The notes beneath the pieces were generated by a model. The model ran no database searches, had not been told where the DNA came from, and saw only the letters and a list, made by a program, of their open reading frames with translations. The position numbers and the translations under genes were made by a program. A stretch of DNA of 9,984 nt, from NCBI GenBank assembly GCA_964374095.1, contig CAYJXJ010000173.1, forward strand, positions 1 through 9,984. The letters are read 5' to 3'. This DNA comes from CAYJXJ01 sp964374095. Its GTDB lineage: Bacteria > Elusimicrobiota > Elusimicrobia > UBA1565 > UBA9628. Positions 1 to 5,284 of this stretch are shown here, one piece after another; the first letter of the stretch is position 1, and each line of letters starts with the position of its first letter.

Positions 1-238
1 GGATTGAAGCTTCATTTTCTCGACGGGGTTCCACACTAATTGCAGAAGTTCCAGATTTTTCGGCCGCAATCCGGGTCGTGCCTTCCTGGGCGCGCCCGGC
101 ATCGAGGCTTGGAGGATCGACTACGACGAAGAACGGCCGCACGCTTTTTTGGGAAAACTAACGCCCAAAGAGTTCGCACAACGGCACTATGCTAAGCTAG
201 AACGAGCGCCAGCGGCGGAAGCGCCGATCTCTGGATGA
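1..238 (+). pseudogene. IS3-family transposase (OrfB) C-terminal remnant
   Basis: The frame ending at the TGA at 236-238 reads IEAWRIDYDEERPH (from 101) followed by FLGKLTPKEFAQ. This is the familiar C-terminal end of IS3-family OrfB transposases, whose consensus is close to IEAWR-DYNE-RPH-SLG-LTP-EFA. The last catalytic glutamate region should lie upstream, but this frame meets a stop at 5-7, and the residues coded by 8-100 do not look like the expected transposase segment. Either the copy is broken by a frameshift or deletion, or a recombination junction lies near position 100. The downstream stretch up to about 272 holds a G-run followed by CA and may be the IS right end. The sequence shows the C-terminal motif; calling it a non-functional remnant is inference, because the window starts here. 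Confidence 0.72.
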
Positions 239-273
239 CTCAACCCAACAACGGCCCAGAGAAGGGGGGACAT

Positions 274-555
274 ATGGAATTGGAAGTGACTTGGGGAAGA
301 GCGGTTCGTGTTTGGTGGTCCTACTTTTGGCGCAACCTCATCACCCTTGTCGTGACCATGATTATTGGCGCAGTCATCGGCGCCGTCCTCGGGTTCGCCA
401 TGGGCGCAGCCGGCGTGCCAATTCAAACCATTCAAATAATAAGCGTTGTCGTTGGCCTGGTGCTGGGCCTCGGCATGTCCGTGGTCCCAATGAAGCTGAT
501 CTTAGGCAAGGATTTCGGAGAATTTCGGCTCGTCCTGATGTCAAAGCCGCAATGA
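274..555 (+). CDS. small two-helix membrane protein, function unknown
   Basis: A 93-residue protein. After a short amphipathic start (MELEVTWGRAV, then WWSYFWRN) it has two strongly hydrophobic Gly/Ala-rich helices at about residues 23-45 and 53-75. The tail, KLILGKDFGEFRLVLMS, is charged. This is the layout of a small inner-membrane protein; I do not recognise a named family or a catalytic motif. I chose ATG 274 because GGGGGGA lies just upstream of it. An in-frame ATG at 235 would add 13 hydrophilic residues and overlap the transposase stop as ATGA. The 3' end overlaps the convergent glycosyltransferase gene by 15 bases. The gene sits directly downstream of an IS remnant, so its ribosome binding site may have come from the element's end. 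Confidence 0.7.
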   Translation: MELEVTWGRAVRVWWSYFWRNLITLVVTMIIGAVIGAVLGFAMGAAGVPIQTIQIISVVVGLVLGLGMSVVPMKLILGKDFGEFRLVLMSKPQ

Positions 556-1482
556 TGCCAAGCGAGGCGCTCCGGCCGGCTGTCGGTCTGAGGGGCGCGT
601 CAGCCGCTCCCGCGCCATGGCCGCGAGTTCGCCGGCTCCGGGGCGTCCCGCCGCCGGGCTTGCCGGTTTTTGAGTCAGCGCCTTCTTGATAAGGAGGGCC
701 AATTCCCAAGGGCTCGAGGCCGTCGGGCGTCCGGAAGCCCGAAGCCGCTGATCGTCGTAGAGCCTCGTCTGCGGGACGTAGACCGCCGGCACGCCCGAGG
801 CCGAAATCTCATGGAAGGCGTGGTAGCCCGCGGCGGACACGATCGCGTCGCCGGCCCGCAGCGCCGGAGCCGCCGGAAACATCCGAAAGACAGGCGGCTC
901 CGGCGCCAACTCATCGCTAAGGAACCGCAATTCGCAGCCCAGGCGGGAGGCGATCTTGAGAAGTAATCGGCAAAGGCTTTGTTGGCGCTCCGTAGGCCCG
1001 GAACCCAGCGCGAGGATAAGCCGCGAGGCAGTCGGCACCCCGAGGCGCTCGCGCGCGGCACGGCGTGGAAGAAAGGAGGTCTGTAGAAGAAGAGGACTGA
1101 CATTCCATTGCGGGACCGAGAGGTCCCGCAACGGGGCGGGCGGAGCTTCGCACCATATCAAGCGCTCGTAGCGCGCTTCGATGATCTCCCGGACCTCGGT
1201 CTTGAGATAATAGTCGGGCCTCACCCAGCGCGAGACCAGCCACGCCGGGCAGCGCCCCAGCCAAGGAACCAGCTCGGCCGTCACGCCCCTGGGAAAGGTG
1301 TCGACGATGAGAAGCTCGGGGGTTTCAAGAGGCGGCGCCGCGACGCGCGTGATCCCGAGCGACTCGGACCAGGCGGAGAGCCGGTCGGGGGCGATGAGGG
1401 TCCCGGAACCAAGCTCCTGGAGCATGGCCAGCCCGCGCAGGGCGTGCCCGTGGCCGCCGCCCAGGGCGTAGTAGTGGATCAC
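541..1482 (-). CDS. MurG/GT28-like glycosyltransferase (GT-B fold)
   Basis: A 313-residue protein with the two-domain layout of GT-B glycosyltransferases. The N-terminus, IHYYALGGGHGHA (residues 2-14), is the Gly/His-rich loop that opens MurG and GT28-type enzymes. LALGSG at 157-162 begins the second Rossmann domain. The stretch GDAIVSAAGYHAFHEI (211-226), followed by SGVPAVYVPQ and YDDQ, matches the usual nucleotide-sugar site of this group (a GG/AGY-x-T/F-x-E-type helix, then GxPxVxxP). The protein is somewhat shorter than MurG (about 355), and its Arg/Pro-rich C-terminus is not conserved-looking. The start is GTG at 1482-1480, overlapping the upstream TGA as GTGA, which implies translational coupling. 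Donor and acceptor cannot be read from sequence. A soluble or membrane-associated sugar transferase acting on an envelope or secreted product is an inference from its operon partners. Confidence 0.78.
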   Translation of the reverse strand: MIHYYALGGGHGHALRGLAMLQELGSGTLIAPDRLSAWSESLGITRVAAPPLETPELLIVDTFPRGVTAELVPWLGRCPAWLVSRWVRPDYYLKTEVREIIEARYERLIWCEAPPAPLRDLSVPQWNVSPLLLQTSFLPRRAARERLGVPTASRLILALGSGPTERQQSLCRLLLKIASRLGCELRFLSDELAPEPPVFRMFPAAPALRAGDAIVSAAGYHAFHEISASGVPAVYVPQTRLYDDQRLRASGRPTASSPWELALLIKKALTQKPASPAAGRPGAGELAAMARERLTRPSDRQPAGAPRLASLRL

Positions 1483-1826
1483 GACCCGAGGTCGTCTCTC
1501 TCCAGGGCGCCGGCCGCGCCCGCGGCCGCCGGGGCTTCATCAAAGGCCCGGTAGTCCTTGACGTCGTAAGTCTCGTAATCGTCGCCGTAGGTTTCGGCGT
1601 ACCAGTAGGGGTCGTCGGCGTATTTGGCGGCTTCCTTGGGCTTGGGGGGAGTCTTCTCGTGGCGCGTCAGCAGGCAGGTCACGCACACGAAGCCCTCCTC
1701 GGAGGGCCGGACATGCTCGGCGCAGATGGACTTGCCGCAGGCGGCGCATTGGGAGAGGGCGGGCCGGTCGCAGGCGTGGGAGAAGAGAAACCCCGAGCGG
1801 TCCGCGCACGCGGTCCCCGCGGTCAT
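1479..1826 (-). CDS. zinc-binding B-box-like protein with Tyr/Asp-rich tail
   Basis: A 115-residue protein. Its first half has closely spaced potential metal ligands: C7, H17, C19, C27, C30, C35, H38, C48 and C51. The pattern C-x7-C-x2-C-x4-C-x2-H-x9-C-x2-C resembles short B-box or AN1-like zinc modules in bacterial proteins. The second half is low-complexity and very acidic with many tyrosines (DDPYWYAETYGDD, residues 71-83, then YETYDVKDY), followed by an Ala-rich stretch. No signal peptide or membrane segment is visible. The ATG at 1826-1824 overlaps the TGA of the upstream gene (ATGA), and its own TGA overlaps the GTG of the glycosyltransferase gene, so it is the middle cistron of a coupled operon. 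A longer frame runs upstream to 2435, but that part is Arg/Gln-rich and is the shadow of the repeat-protein gene. Function is not known. Confidence 0.75.
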   Translation of the reverse strand: MTAGTACADRSGFLFSHACDRPALSQCAACGKSICAEHVRPSEEGFVCVTCLLTRHEKTPPKPKEAAKYADDPYWYAETYGDDYETYDVKDYRAFDEAPAAAGAAGALERDDLGS

Positions 1827-2404
1827 TGCGGGATTTTGACGAAGTAGGCGTAGAGCGCCGCGCGCTGGAGCGGCGTCAGGGAATCCAGCGCGAACCACGC
1901 CGCCGCGGCGGCATGGGTCGTCCCGGTCAGTTCGCCGATGGTCTTGCCGTTGGGGCCCCTCAACACCACGCGCCCGGCGTCGGCCCGGACCGTGGCCAGG
2001 AGCGTGTCGCGGTTTGACAGGACCTCGAAGCCCCCGTCCTTGGCTTTCACGCGGGCGACCAGGTTCTTGGCGCCGTCTTCCATCCTCCAGCCGCCGTCCT
2101 TGGGCTTGATGCGATAGAGCCGGGTGCCGGCGGCGTCCTCGATCTCGCAGCCGCTCTCTTTCTTCTTGATCTTGAGGACCTCGGCGTCCTTGGGGTCCTT
2201 GACCTTGACCCGGTCTTCCTTGGCCTTGATGCGGCCGAGCTCGGCGTCGCCCGAGGGGCCGAGGACCTTGAAGCCACCGTCCTTGGCCTTGAGCCGGAGC
2301 ATGACCTTGCCGTCGGCATTGGCGTAGCGAATCTCCTCTCCGGCGGCGCTTGCGGCGCCGGAGAGGACGGCCGTCAGAACGATGGTCGAGAGCGTGTTTT
2401 TCAT
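1823..2404 (-). CDS. secreted protein with six ~20-residue repeats
   Basis: A 193-residue protein with a clean Sec signal peptide: MKNTLSTIVLTAVLSGAASA, with likely cleavage after ASA or AAG. The mature part is a chain of about six 20-residue units, each opening with [RKT]-[ILV]-[KR]-x-[KD]. Examples are RLKAKDGGFKVLG, RIKAKEDRVKVKD, KIKKKESGCEIED, RIKPKDGGWRMED and RVKAKDGGFEVLS, each followed by a short turn and a xxLxx strand. This predicts a repetitive beta structure exposed outside the inner membrane. The register is faintly like tubby/LURP-one-type beta repeats, but I would not assign a family. The C-terminus (from about 158) is a non-repetitive helical stretch. The ATG at 2404 overlaps a TGA in another frame (ATGA). 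That frame codes a hydrophobic segment, probably the end of the upstream membrane gene. The same frame stays open upstream to 2812, so an automatic caller may fuse the two. Confidence 0.75.
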   Translation of the reverse strand: MKNTLSTIVLTAVLSGAASAAGEEIRYANADGKVMLRLKAKDGGFKVLGPSGDAELGRIKAKEDRVKVKDPKDAEVLKIKKKESGCEIEDAAGTRLYRIKPKDGGWRMEDGAKNLVARVKAKDGGFEVLSNRDTLLATVRADAGRVVLRGPNGKTIGELTGTTHAAAAAWFALDSLTPLQRAALYAYFVKIPQ

Positions 2405-2668
2405 CGGGGTGCTGAAAATAGCATATAAATCCCAACGATGACCAGAATGCTGAAGGGCTTCAACCAGAGCCAAGAACTTCTCGCGCGACATGCCTTCGAG
2501 TATTTTCGTGGCGGCATAGGAGCCAAGCGTCATCATCAGGCCGTAGCACAGCCCGATCGCGGCCTCGCGGTTGCCCAAGACGTCGAGCCGGCGGTAGTCG
2601 GCGAGCTTGGTCAGGTGCATGATGAAGGCGCAGAAAGCTACGGCGCCCAAGCCCAGGACCGCGAGCAT
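2401..2668 (-). pseudogene. membrane protein, apparent +1 frameshift near 2460
   Basis: From ATG 2668 the frame reads MLAVLGLGAVAFCAF (helix 1), then a polar part, AIGLCYGLMMTLGSYAAT (helix 2) and KILEGMSREKFLALV, ending near 2462. From there on this frame turns polar and runs without a stop into the next gene's signal peptide. The frame one base ahead instead codes KPFSILVIVGIYMLFSAPR and a stop, TGA at 2403-2401, which overlaps the next gene's ATG as ATGA. A third helix and the usual 4-base overlap therefore appear only after a one-base skip. This suggests one extra base in the sequence, a genuine frameshift mutation, or an assembly error. ATG 2710 is an alternative start, but it lies only 6 bp from the divergent gene. 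ATG 2668 has AGG 4-5 bases upstream. No family recognised. Confidence 0.5.
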
Positions 2669-2716
2669 GGACCTAGCCTGGGAAAACCTGCCGCGGGGTT
2701 TTGCTAGCATGTCCGC

Positions 2717-3247
2717 GTGTCGGAGTGGCAGGCTGTCGCTGTGGTAGGGGTGGTCCTGGGGGTCTACTTTTGGAAGCTTCGCGAGGTGGCCTTGGACGAC
2801 GCCTTTCCCCACGCCCTTCCGGGAGGGGCCTTCTCAAGCGAGCTCGCCTTCCTGAGCGGCGTGATCATGCTGGGCTGCATGGCCGCCGGGGCTCAGACGC
2901 CCTTCTTGGGAGAGCTTATCCTGCGCACGCCCATGGTCGGTTTCATGACCGGCAGCGTGGTCGTCGCTATTCTGGAAGCCTGGGCCATCCTGTATCTGGT
3001 CTGGACCGCGAAGTTCGTGCCGTGGCCTCCCCTGCCCAAGGCCCGCCGCTGGGTCGCGGCCGGGGCGGGCGCGGTCTGGCTGCTATTGCTCGCCATTTGG
3101 TTCATCGCGCGGGCGATGGACGACTCTTCCCCGCGGGCCGGTTACGGGACGGCGTCCCGCCGCGCCCTAGCCCCGGCGCCTTCCCATATGGCGCCAGGAC
3201 CAGCGCCCTGCCGGGCGCTAGCCCATGACGACCAAAGGACTTCCTGA
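2717..3247 (+). CDS. four-helix integral membrane protein, unknown function
   Basis: A 176-residue protein with hydrophobic segments at about residues 4-19, 44-60, 74-97 and 112-131, so probably four membrane helices. I recognise no family. GTG 2717 is the only upstream start before an in-frame TAG at 2705-2707; it has no clear Shine-Dalgarno sequence. It is divergent from the minus-strand operon, with starts 6 bp apart if that operon begins at 2710, or 48 bp apart if at 2668. After ARAMDD (131-136) comes a 40-residue Pro/Ala/Arg-rich tail encoded entirely by a cluster of hairpins and repeat units. The tail is probably not a folded part and may reflect invasion of the 3' end by repeats. The gene is convergent with the ferritin-like gene, whose stop lies 30 bp past its own. 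Confidence 0.62.
   Translation: MSEWQAVAVVGVVLGVYFWKLREVALDDAFPHALPGGAFSSELAFLSGVIMLGCMAAGAQTPFLGELILRTPMVGFMTGSVVVAILEAWAILYLVWTAKFVPWPPLPKARRWVAAGAGAVWLLLLAIWFIARAMDDSSPRAGYGTASRRALAPAPSHMAPGPAPCRALAHDDQRTS
3145..3159. repeat. hairpin CGGGAC-GGC-GTCCCG
   Basis: Perfect 6-bp stem with a 3-base loop. It is the first of a series of hairpins that fills the 3' end of the plus-strand membrane gene and the gap before the convergent ferritin-like gene. There is no T-tract on either side, so an intrinsic terminator of the usual form is not shown. Confidence 0.5.
3175..3195. repeat. hairpin GGCGCC-N9-GGCGCC
   Basis: Perfect 6-bp arms (3175-3180 and 3190-3195) around a 9-base loop, immediately before the first copy of the 26-bp repeat. 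Part of the hairpin cluster between two convergent genes. Confidence 0.45.
3196..3221. repeat. 26-bp hairpin repeat, copy 1
   Basis: A 26-base unit, identical to the one at 3256-3281 and 60 bases from it in the same orientation. It begins AGGACC and holds the perfect hairpin AGCGCCC-TGCC-GGGCGCT (arms 3202-3208 and 3213-3219), followed by AG. Read on the minus strand, it is a CTAG head followed by a GC hairpin, which is similar in layout to REP-type palindromes. Confidence 0.8.
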
Positions 3248-3254
3248 TGGTCGT
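3228..3254. repeat. interrupted hairpin between the two 26-bp repeats
   Basis: Arms ACGACCA (3228-3234) and TGGTCGT (3248-3254) pair perfectly. The 13-base loop contains a further small stem, AGGA-CT-TCCT. It sits exactly between the two 26-bp repeats, so the block is hairpin-hairpin-hairpin. The right arm of copy 1 can also pair with the left arm of copy 2 across this stem. Confidence 0.6.
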
Positions 3255-3255
3255 G

Positions 3256-3281
3256 AGGACCAGCGCCCTGCCGGGCGCTAG
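3256..3281. repeat. 26-bp hairpin repeat, copy 2
   Basis: Second identical 26-base unit, with hairpin arms at 3262-3268 and 3273-3279. The stop codon of the minus-strand ferritin-like gene (TAG, 3280-3278) is supplied by the last bases of the unit. The repeat therefore abuts or defines the gene's 3' end and could act in 3'-end formation of that transcript. Confidence 0.8.
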
Positions 3282-3778
3282 AAAAACTTCCGCGCGAGGG
3301 CGATGTGGCCTTCCTCTTCCGCGGCGATGCGGCCGAAAATTTCCGAGGTGGCGGGATCGGCTTGGAGGAGCGCGGCTTGGAAGCGCAGGCCCGCTTGGCG
3401 TCCCCGCTCTTCGGCCGCGGCCATGAACCACGCGAAGTCGCGCGCCGTCGGGCATGAAACCAGCGAGTCCCACAGCCGGCGCGAGACCCCGCGCTCGCGC
3501 GGATCGAGCCTGAGTTCCGCGAGCCTTCCCAAGAGCCAGCCGAGGTGGCGGTCTTCCGCCGCGCCCAAGGCGCGCCAGGCGTCGCGAGCGGCGGGCGGGG
3601 CGTCCTCGTAACGTCCGGCCGCCCACAGGAAGGCCTCGCGCGCCTGAATCTCGGCGAAGGCCGCGGCGCGCAGGCGGTCTCCGACTCCCAGCGGGGAGCG
3701 CAGGGAGCGCGGGGAATCGGGGCGCAGCTCGGGCGCAAGGACGCGGAACGGCCTCCAGCCGGTCTCGGCGGGGATCAT
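3278..3778 (-). CDS. DUF455 / ferritin-like di-iron protein
   Basis: A 166-residue, largely helical protein. The order FAEIQAREAFLWA (41-53), EDAPPAARDAWRAL (58-71), EDRH (75-78), SCPTARDFAWFMA (108-120), AAEERG, then EEGH (155-158) and a final KFF follows DUF455 (COG2833). In that family, ELQA..EL..WAL, DAP..FR.GW, DExRH, PSC.SP..F and EEI.HV....WF occur in the same order. The glutamates in helix 1, the two ExxH motifs and E123/E124 could bind two metal ions, as in ferritin-like oxidases and MiaE-type hydroxylases. The family's reaction is not established. It is shorter than many members (about 250-270), which carry an extra N-terminal part. The ATG at 3778 is preceded by GAGAGAGGA with about 8 bases of spacing. 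It lies downstream of the phosphopantetheinyl transferase gene on the same strand, but a palindrome separates them. Confidence 0.75.
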   Translation of the reverse strand: MIPAETGWRPFRVLAPELRPDSPRSLRSPLGVGDRLRAAAFAEIQAREAFLWAAGRYEDAPPAARDAWRALGAAEDRHLGWLLGRLAELRLDPRERGVSRRLWDSLVSCPTARDFAWFMAAAEERGRQAGLRFQAALLQADPATSEIFGRIAAEEEGHIALARKFF

Positions 3779-3857
3779 TTGTGTATTCCTCTCTCGGAAC
3801 CCTGACCCCCTGAGGGTGCGGAGGAGAGGTCGTTGTTGTGGCCGCAGCCGGTCGTTT

Positions 3858-3879
3858 CAACTGTACGCGCGTACAGTTG
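3858..3879. promoter_or_regulatory. perfect 22-bp palindrome, copy 1 (LexA-box-like)
   Basis: Perfect palindrome with arms CAACTGTACGC and the reverse complement. The same 22 bases recur at 6257-6278. It lies between two minus-strand genes, 79 bp upstream of the ferritin-like start codon and 38 bp past the transferase stop. Its core, CTGT-N8-ACAG, equals the gammaproteobacterial LexA-box layout. A TTGAAA overlaps its minus-strand downstream edge, but no good -10 follows at the right distance. It could be an operator, or a terminator/dispersed repeat. Confidence 0.7.
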
Positions 3880-3917
3880 GGGGAGTGAGATGCCCCGGGC
3901 CTCGTGTCCGCGGAGTA

Positions 3918-4595
3918 TCACTGGAATATCTCCACCCCCGTGTGCACGTGCCCGAAGGAGCGCGCGAAGCGCCCCAGCGCGGTGAATCCCGTCTTGAATC
4001 CCGCGCCGAGGCCGCGCGTGAGCCGCAGGCGGAACGTCCCGGCCGCGTCGATGCCGCAAAGCTCGGCGGCCCCGAAATCAAAGAACTTTTTCACGAGGGG
4101 AGAGAGGCACTTGTAGAAGCTCTCCTTGGCCGAGAAGAGCAGGAGCAGCCCGGATGCTTCCTCCCAACCCAGGGCCGCCAGAATTTCGCGCTCGGCGTCC
4201 CCGGCGGCCAAGCGCCGGATGGCGGGGGCGGCCGAGGCGCGCGAGAGGCTCTCCGAGTCGATCCCCAGGCCCCGCAGACTCTTGGAACTGGCCACCGCGG
4301 CCGCGGCGAAGGCCGGGGTGTGGGTGATCGAACCCACCAACCCTTCGGGCCAGCGCGGACTGCGGTCCGGGTTGACTCCGATGGGTTCTCCCGGATCTCC
4401 GCGCAGCAGGCGGATGGCCTCGGCCGCGCAGCGGCGGCCGGCCGCGAACTCAGCCCGGCGCTTGGGGGCGGCATTGGGTGAAGCCTTGAGCCCGGCCCAG
4501 GCTCCGGAGAGGGGAGGCGCGGCGCGCCCATCCCAGGCCGCGCAGTAATGCGCGGCGGCGATTAGGATTTTGGGGCAGGTAATGGCTCGAAACAT
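3918..4595 (-). CDS. 4'-phosphopantetheinyl transferase, EntD/Sfp type
   Basis: A 225-residue protein. These enzymes move the phosphopantetheine arm of coenzyme A to a serine on carrier proteins of fatty acid, polyketide or nonribosomal peptide synthesis. Family motifs stand in order: RRAEFAAGRRCAAEA (46-60), WPEGLVGSITHT (82-93), GIDSE (111-115), and FSAKESFYK (154-162) followed by DF. D113 and E115, with the glutamate of KES (E158), are the expected Mg2+ ligands. The WP-G--GS-TH segment and the R-EF--GR-C region mark the EntD branch. The length is typical (about 210-240). I start it at ATG 4595: GGAGAG lies just ahead, and a TATATT box on this strand (4631-4626) would start transcription near 4619. 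A TTG at 4619 is the longer alternative. No synthase genes are nearby, so the carrier protein it serves is unknown. Confidence 0.86.
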   Translation of the reverse strand: MFRAITCPKILIAAAHYCAAWDGRAAPPLSGAWAGLKASPNAAPKRRAEFAAGRRCAAEAIRLLRGDPGEPIGVNPDRSPRWPEGLVGSITHTPAFAAAAVASSKSLRGLGIDSESLSRASAAPAIRRLAAGDAEREILAALGWEEASGLLLLFSAKESFYKCLSPLVKKFFDFGAAELCGIDAAGTFRLRLTRGLGAGFKTGFTALGRFARSFGHVHTGVEIFQ

Positions 4596-4625
4596 CTCTC
4601 CGCGGCGCGTCCGCCGCAATTAGCT

Positions 4626-4631
4626 AATATA
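4626..4631 (-). promoter_or_regulatory. possible -10 box for the phosphopantetheinyl transferase gene
   Basis: TATATT on the minus strand in the 101-bp AT-richer gap between the divergent transferase and allA genes. At 17 bp upstream the -35 position (AACATT) matches poorly, so the call is weak. A start of transcription near 4619 would leave a leader of about 24 bases containing GGAGAG ahead of ATG 4595. Confidence 0.3.
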
Positions 4632-4696
4632 GCGTTTATGACCGAAGGAATGTTCTGCCCTTCCAAAATATATGGAGGGGCAGGTTCCCTGTAGAT

Positions 4697-5284
4697 ATGG
4701 GGAGAGAAACCAGGCGCGGCCTCCCGGAAGCATTGTCCGTCGAGCCCCTGACATCGACGCGCTACCGGCCCTACGGAGACGTGATTCAAGCCGGCGCCGC
4801 CTCCCCGGCCAACCAGGGAACGGCGCGGCGTTCCGACTTCCTGGCCGATCTCCGCAGCCTCAGGCCCGGGGCCAAACCCAACCTTTGCGTGTTCCGCTGT
4901 TCGCCCTTTCGGGGCCGGGTCTTTCCGGTGCGCCTCCTCGAGCGGCATGCCTTCTCCACGCAGGTGTTCCTGCCGCTCGGCAACGCCGCGCGCTGCCTGA
5001 TCATCGTCGCGCTGGGCGGGGATCGTCCGGACCTCTCGACCCTGAAGGCCTTCCGGCTGGAGGGCCCGCGCGGGATCTCCTACCGGCCCGGGGTCTGGCA
5101 CCACCCTCTGGTGGCCCTGAGGCGGCGGGCGGACATGGCTTGCCTGGTCTGGGAGGACGCCACGCCACGGGATTGCGACGTGGCGCGGCTGGCGCGGACG
5201 GTGCCCATCGCCGTTGCTCACGAGCCGGGACCGGCTCCCGGAGCTGGGAGCCGGTCCCGGCGGACCAGCCGTCCAGGCTCCTAG
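4697..5284 (+). CDS. allA: ureidoglycolate lyase
   Basis: Splits ureidoglycolate into glyoxylate and urea, the last glyoxylate-forming step of allantoin/purine breakdown, in the cytoplasm. The 195-residue product carries the AllA signature in order: RYRPYGDVI (22-30), KPNLCVFRCSP (60-70), LERHAFSTQVFLPL (81-94), VALGGDRPDLSTLKAF (104-119), GISYRPGVWHHPL (126-138) and ACLVWED (148-154). The HH of VWHHPL is in the conserved metal-binding cupin region. It is longer than the E. coli enzyme (160): about 10 extra residues at the start and a 20-residue Gly/Pro/Arg/Ser tail. That tail is coded by a 38-bp inverted repeat and is probably not conserved. ATG 4697 is used; TTG 4733 would match the E. coli N-terminus better, and neither has an ideal Shine-Dalgarno sequence. 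No other allantoin genes are in view. The gene's neighbour is the glyoxylate-consuming fusion enzyme. Confidence 0.9.
   Translation: MGRETRRGLPEALSVEPLTSTRYRPYGDVIQAGAASPANQGTARRSDFLADLRSLRPGAKPNLCVFRCSPFRGRVFPVRLLERHAFSTQVFLPLGNAARCLIIVALGGDRPDLSTLKAFRLEGPRGISYRPGVWHHPLVALRRRADMACLVWEDATPRDCDVARLARTVPIAVAHEPGPAPGAGSRSRRTSRPGS
5224..5261. repeat. 38-bp perfect inverted repeat in the allA 3' end
   Basis: Arms GCCGGGACCGGCTCCC (5224-5239) and its exact reverse complement (5246-5261) around the 6-base loop GGAGCT. It lies inside the last codons of allA, about 20 bp before the shared stop of two convergent genes. It could end transcription from both sides, although no T-run follows on either strand. 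Confidence 0.8.

Noticed and set aside
1827..2435. N-terminal extension of the zinc protein frame
   Set aside because: Arg/Gln/Gly-rich shadow of the repeat-protein gene; the ATGA overlap at 1823-1826 marks the real start.
3145..3281. A CRISPR array
   Set aside because: Only two 26-bp units with a structured, non-spacer-like middle, and no cas genes.
3102..3860. Long minus-strand frames over the ferritin-like gene with a repeated LAPGRALVL peptide
   Set aside because: The repeated peptide is just the two 26-bp repeats translated; the true frame carries the DUF455 motifs and a good Shine-Dalgarno sequence.
3858..3879. Classical intrinsic terminator for the phosphopantetheinyl transferase gene
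   Set aside because: The palindrome has no loop and no T-tract, and an identical copy stands upstream of a promoter; a terminator role is possible but not supported.
4619..4628. Palindrome ATTAGCTAAT in the gap between the transferase and allA genes
   Set aside because: Only 10 bp, AT-rich and single; not enough to call an operator.
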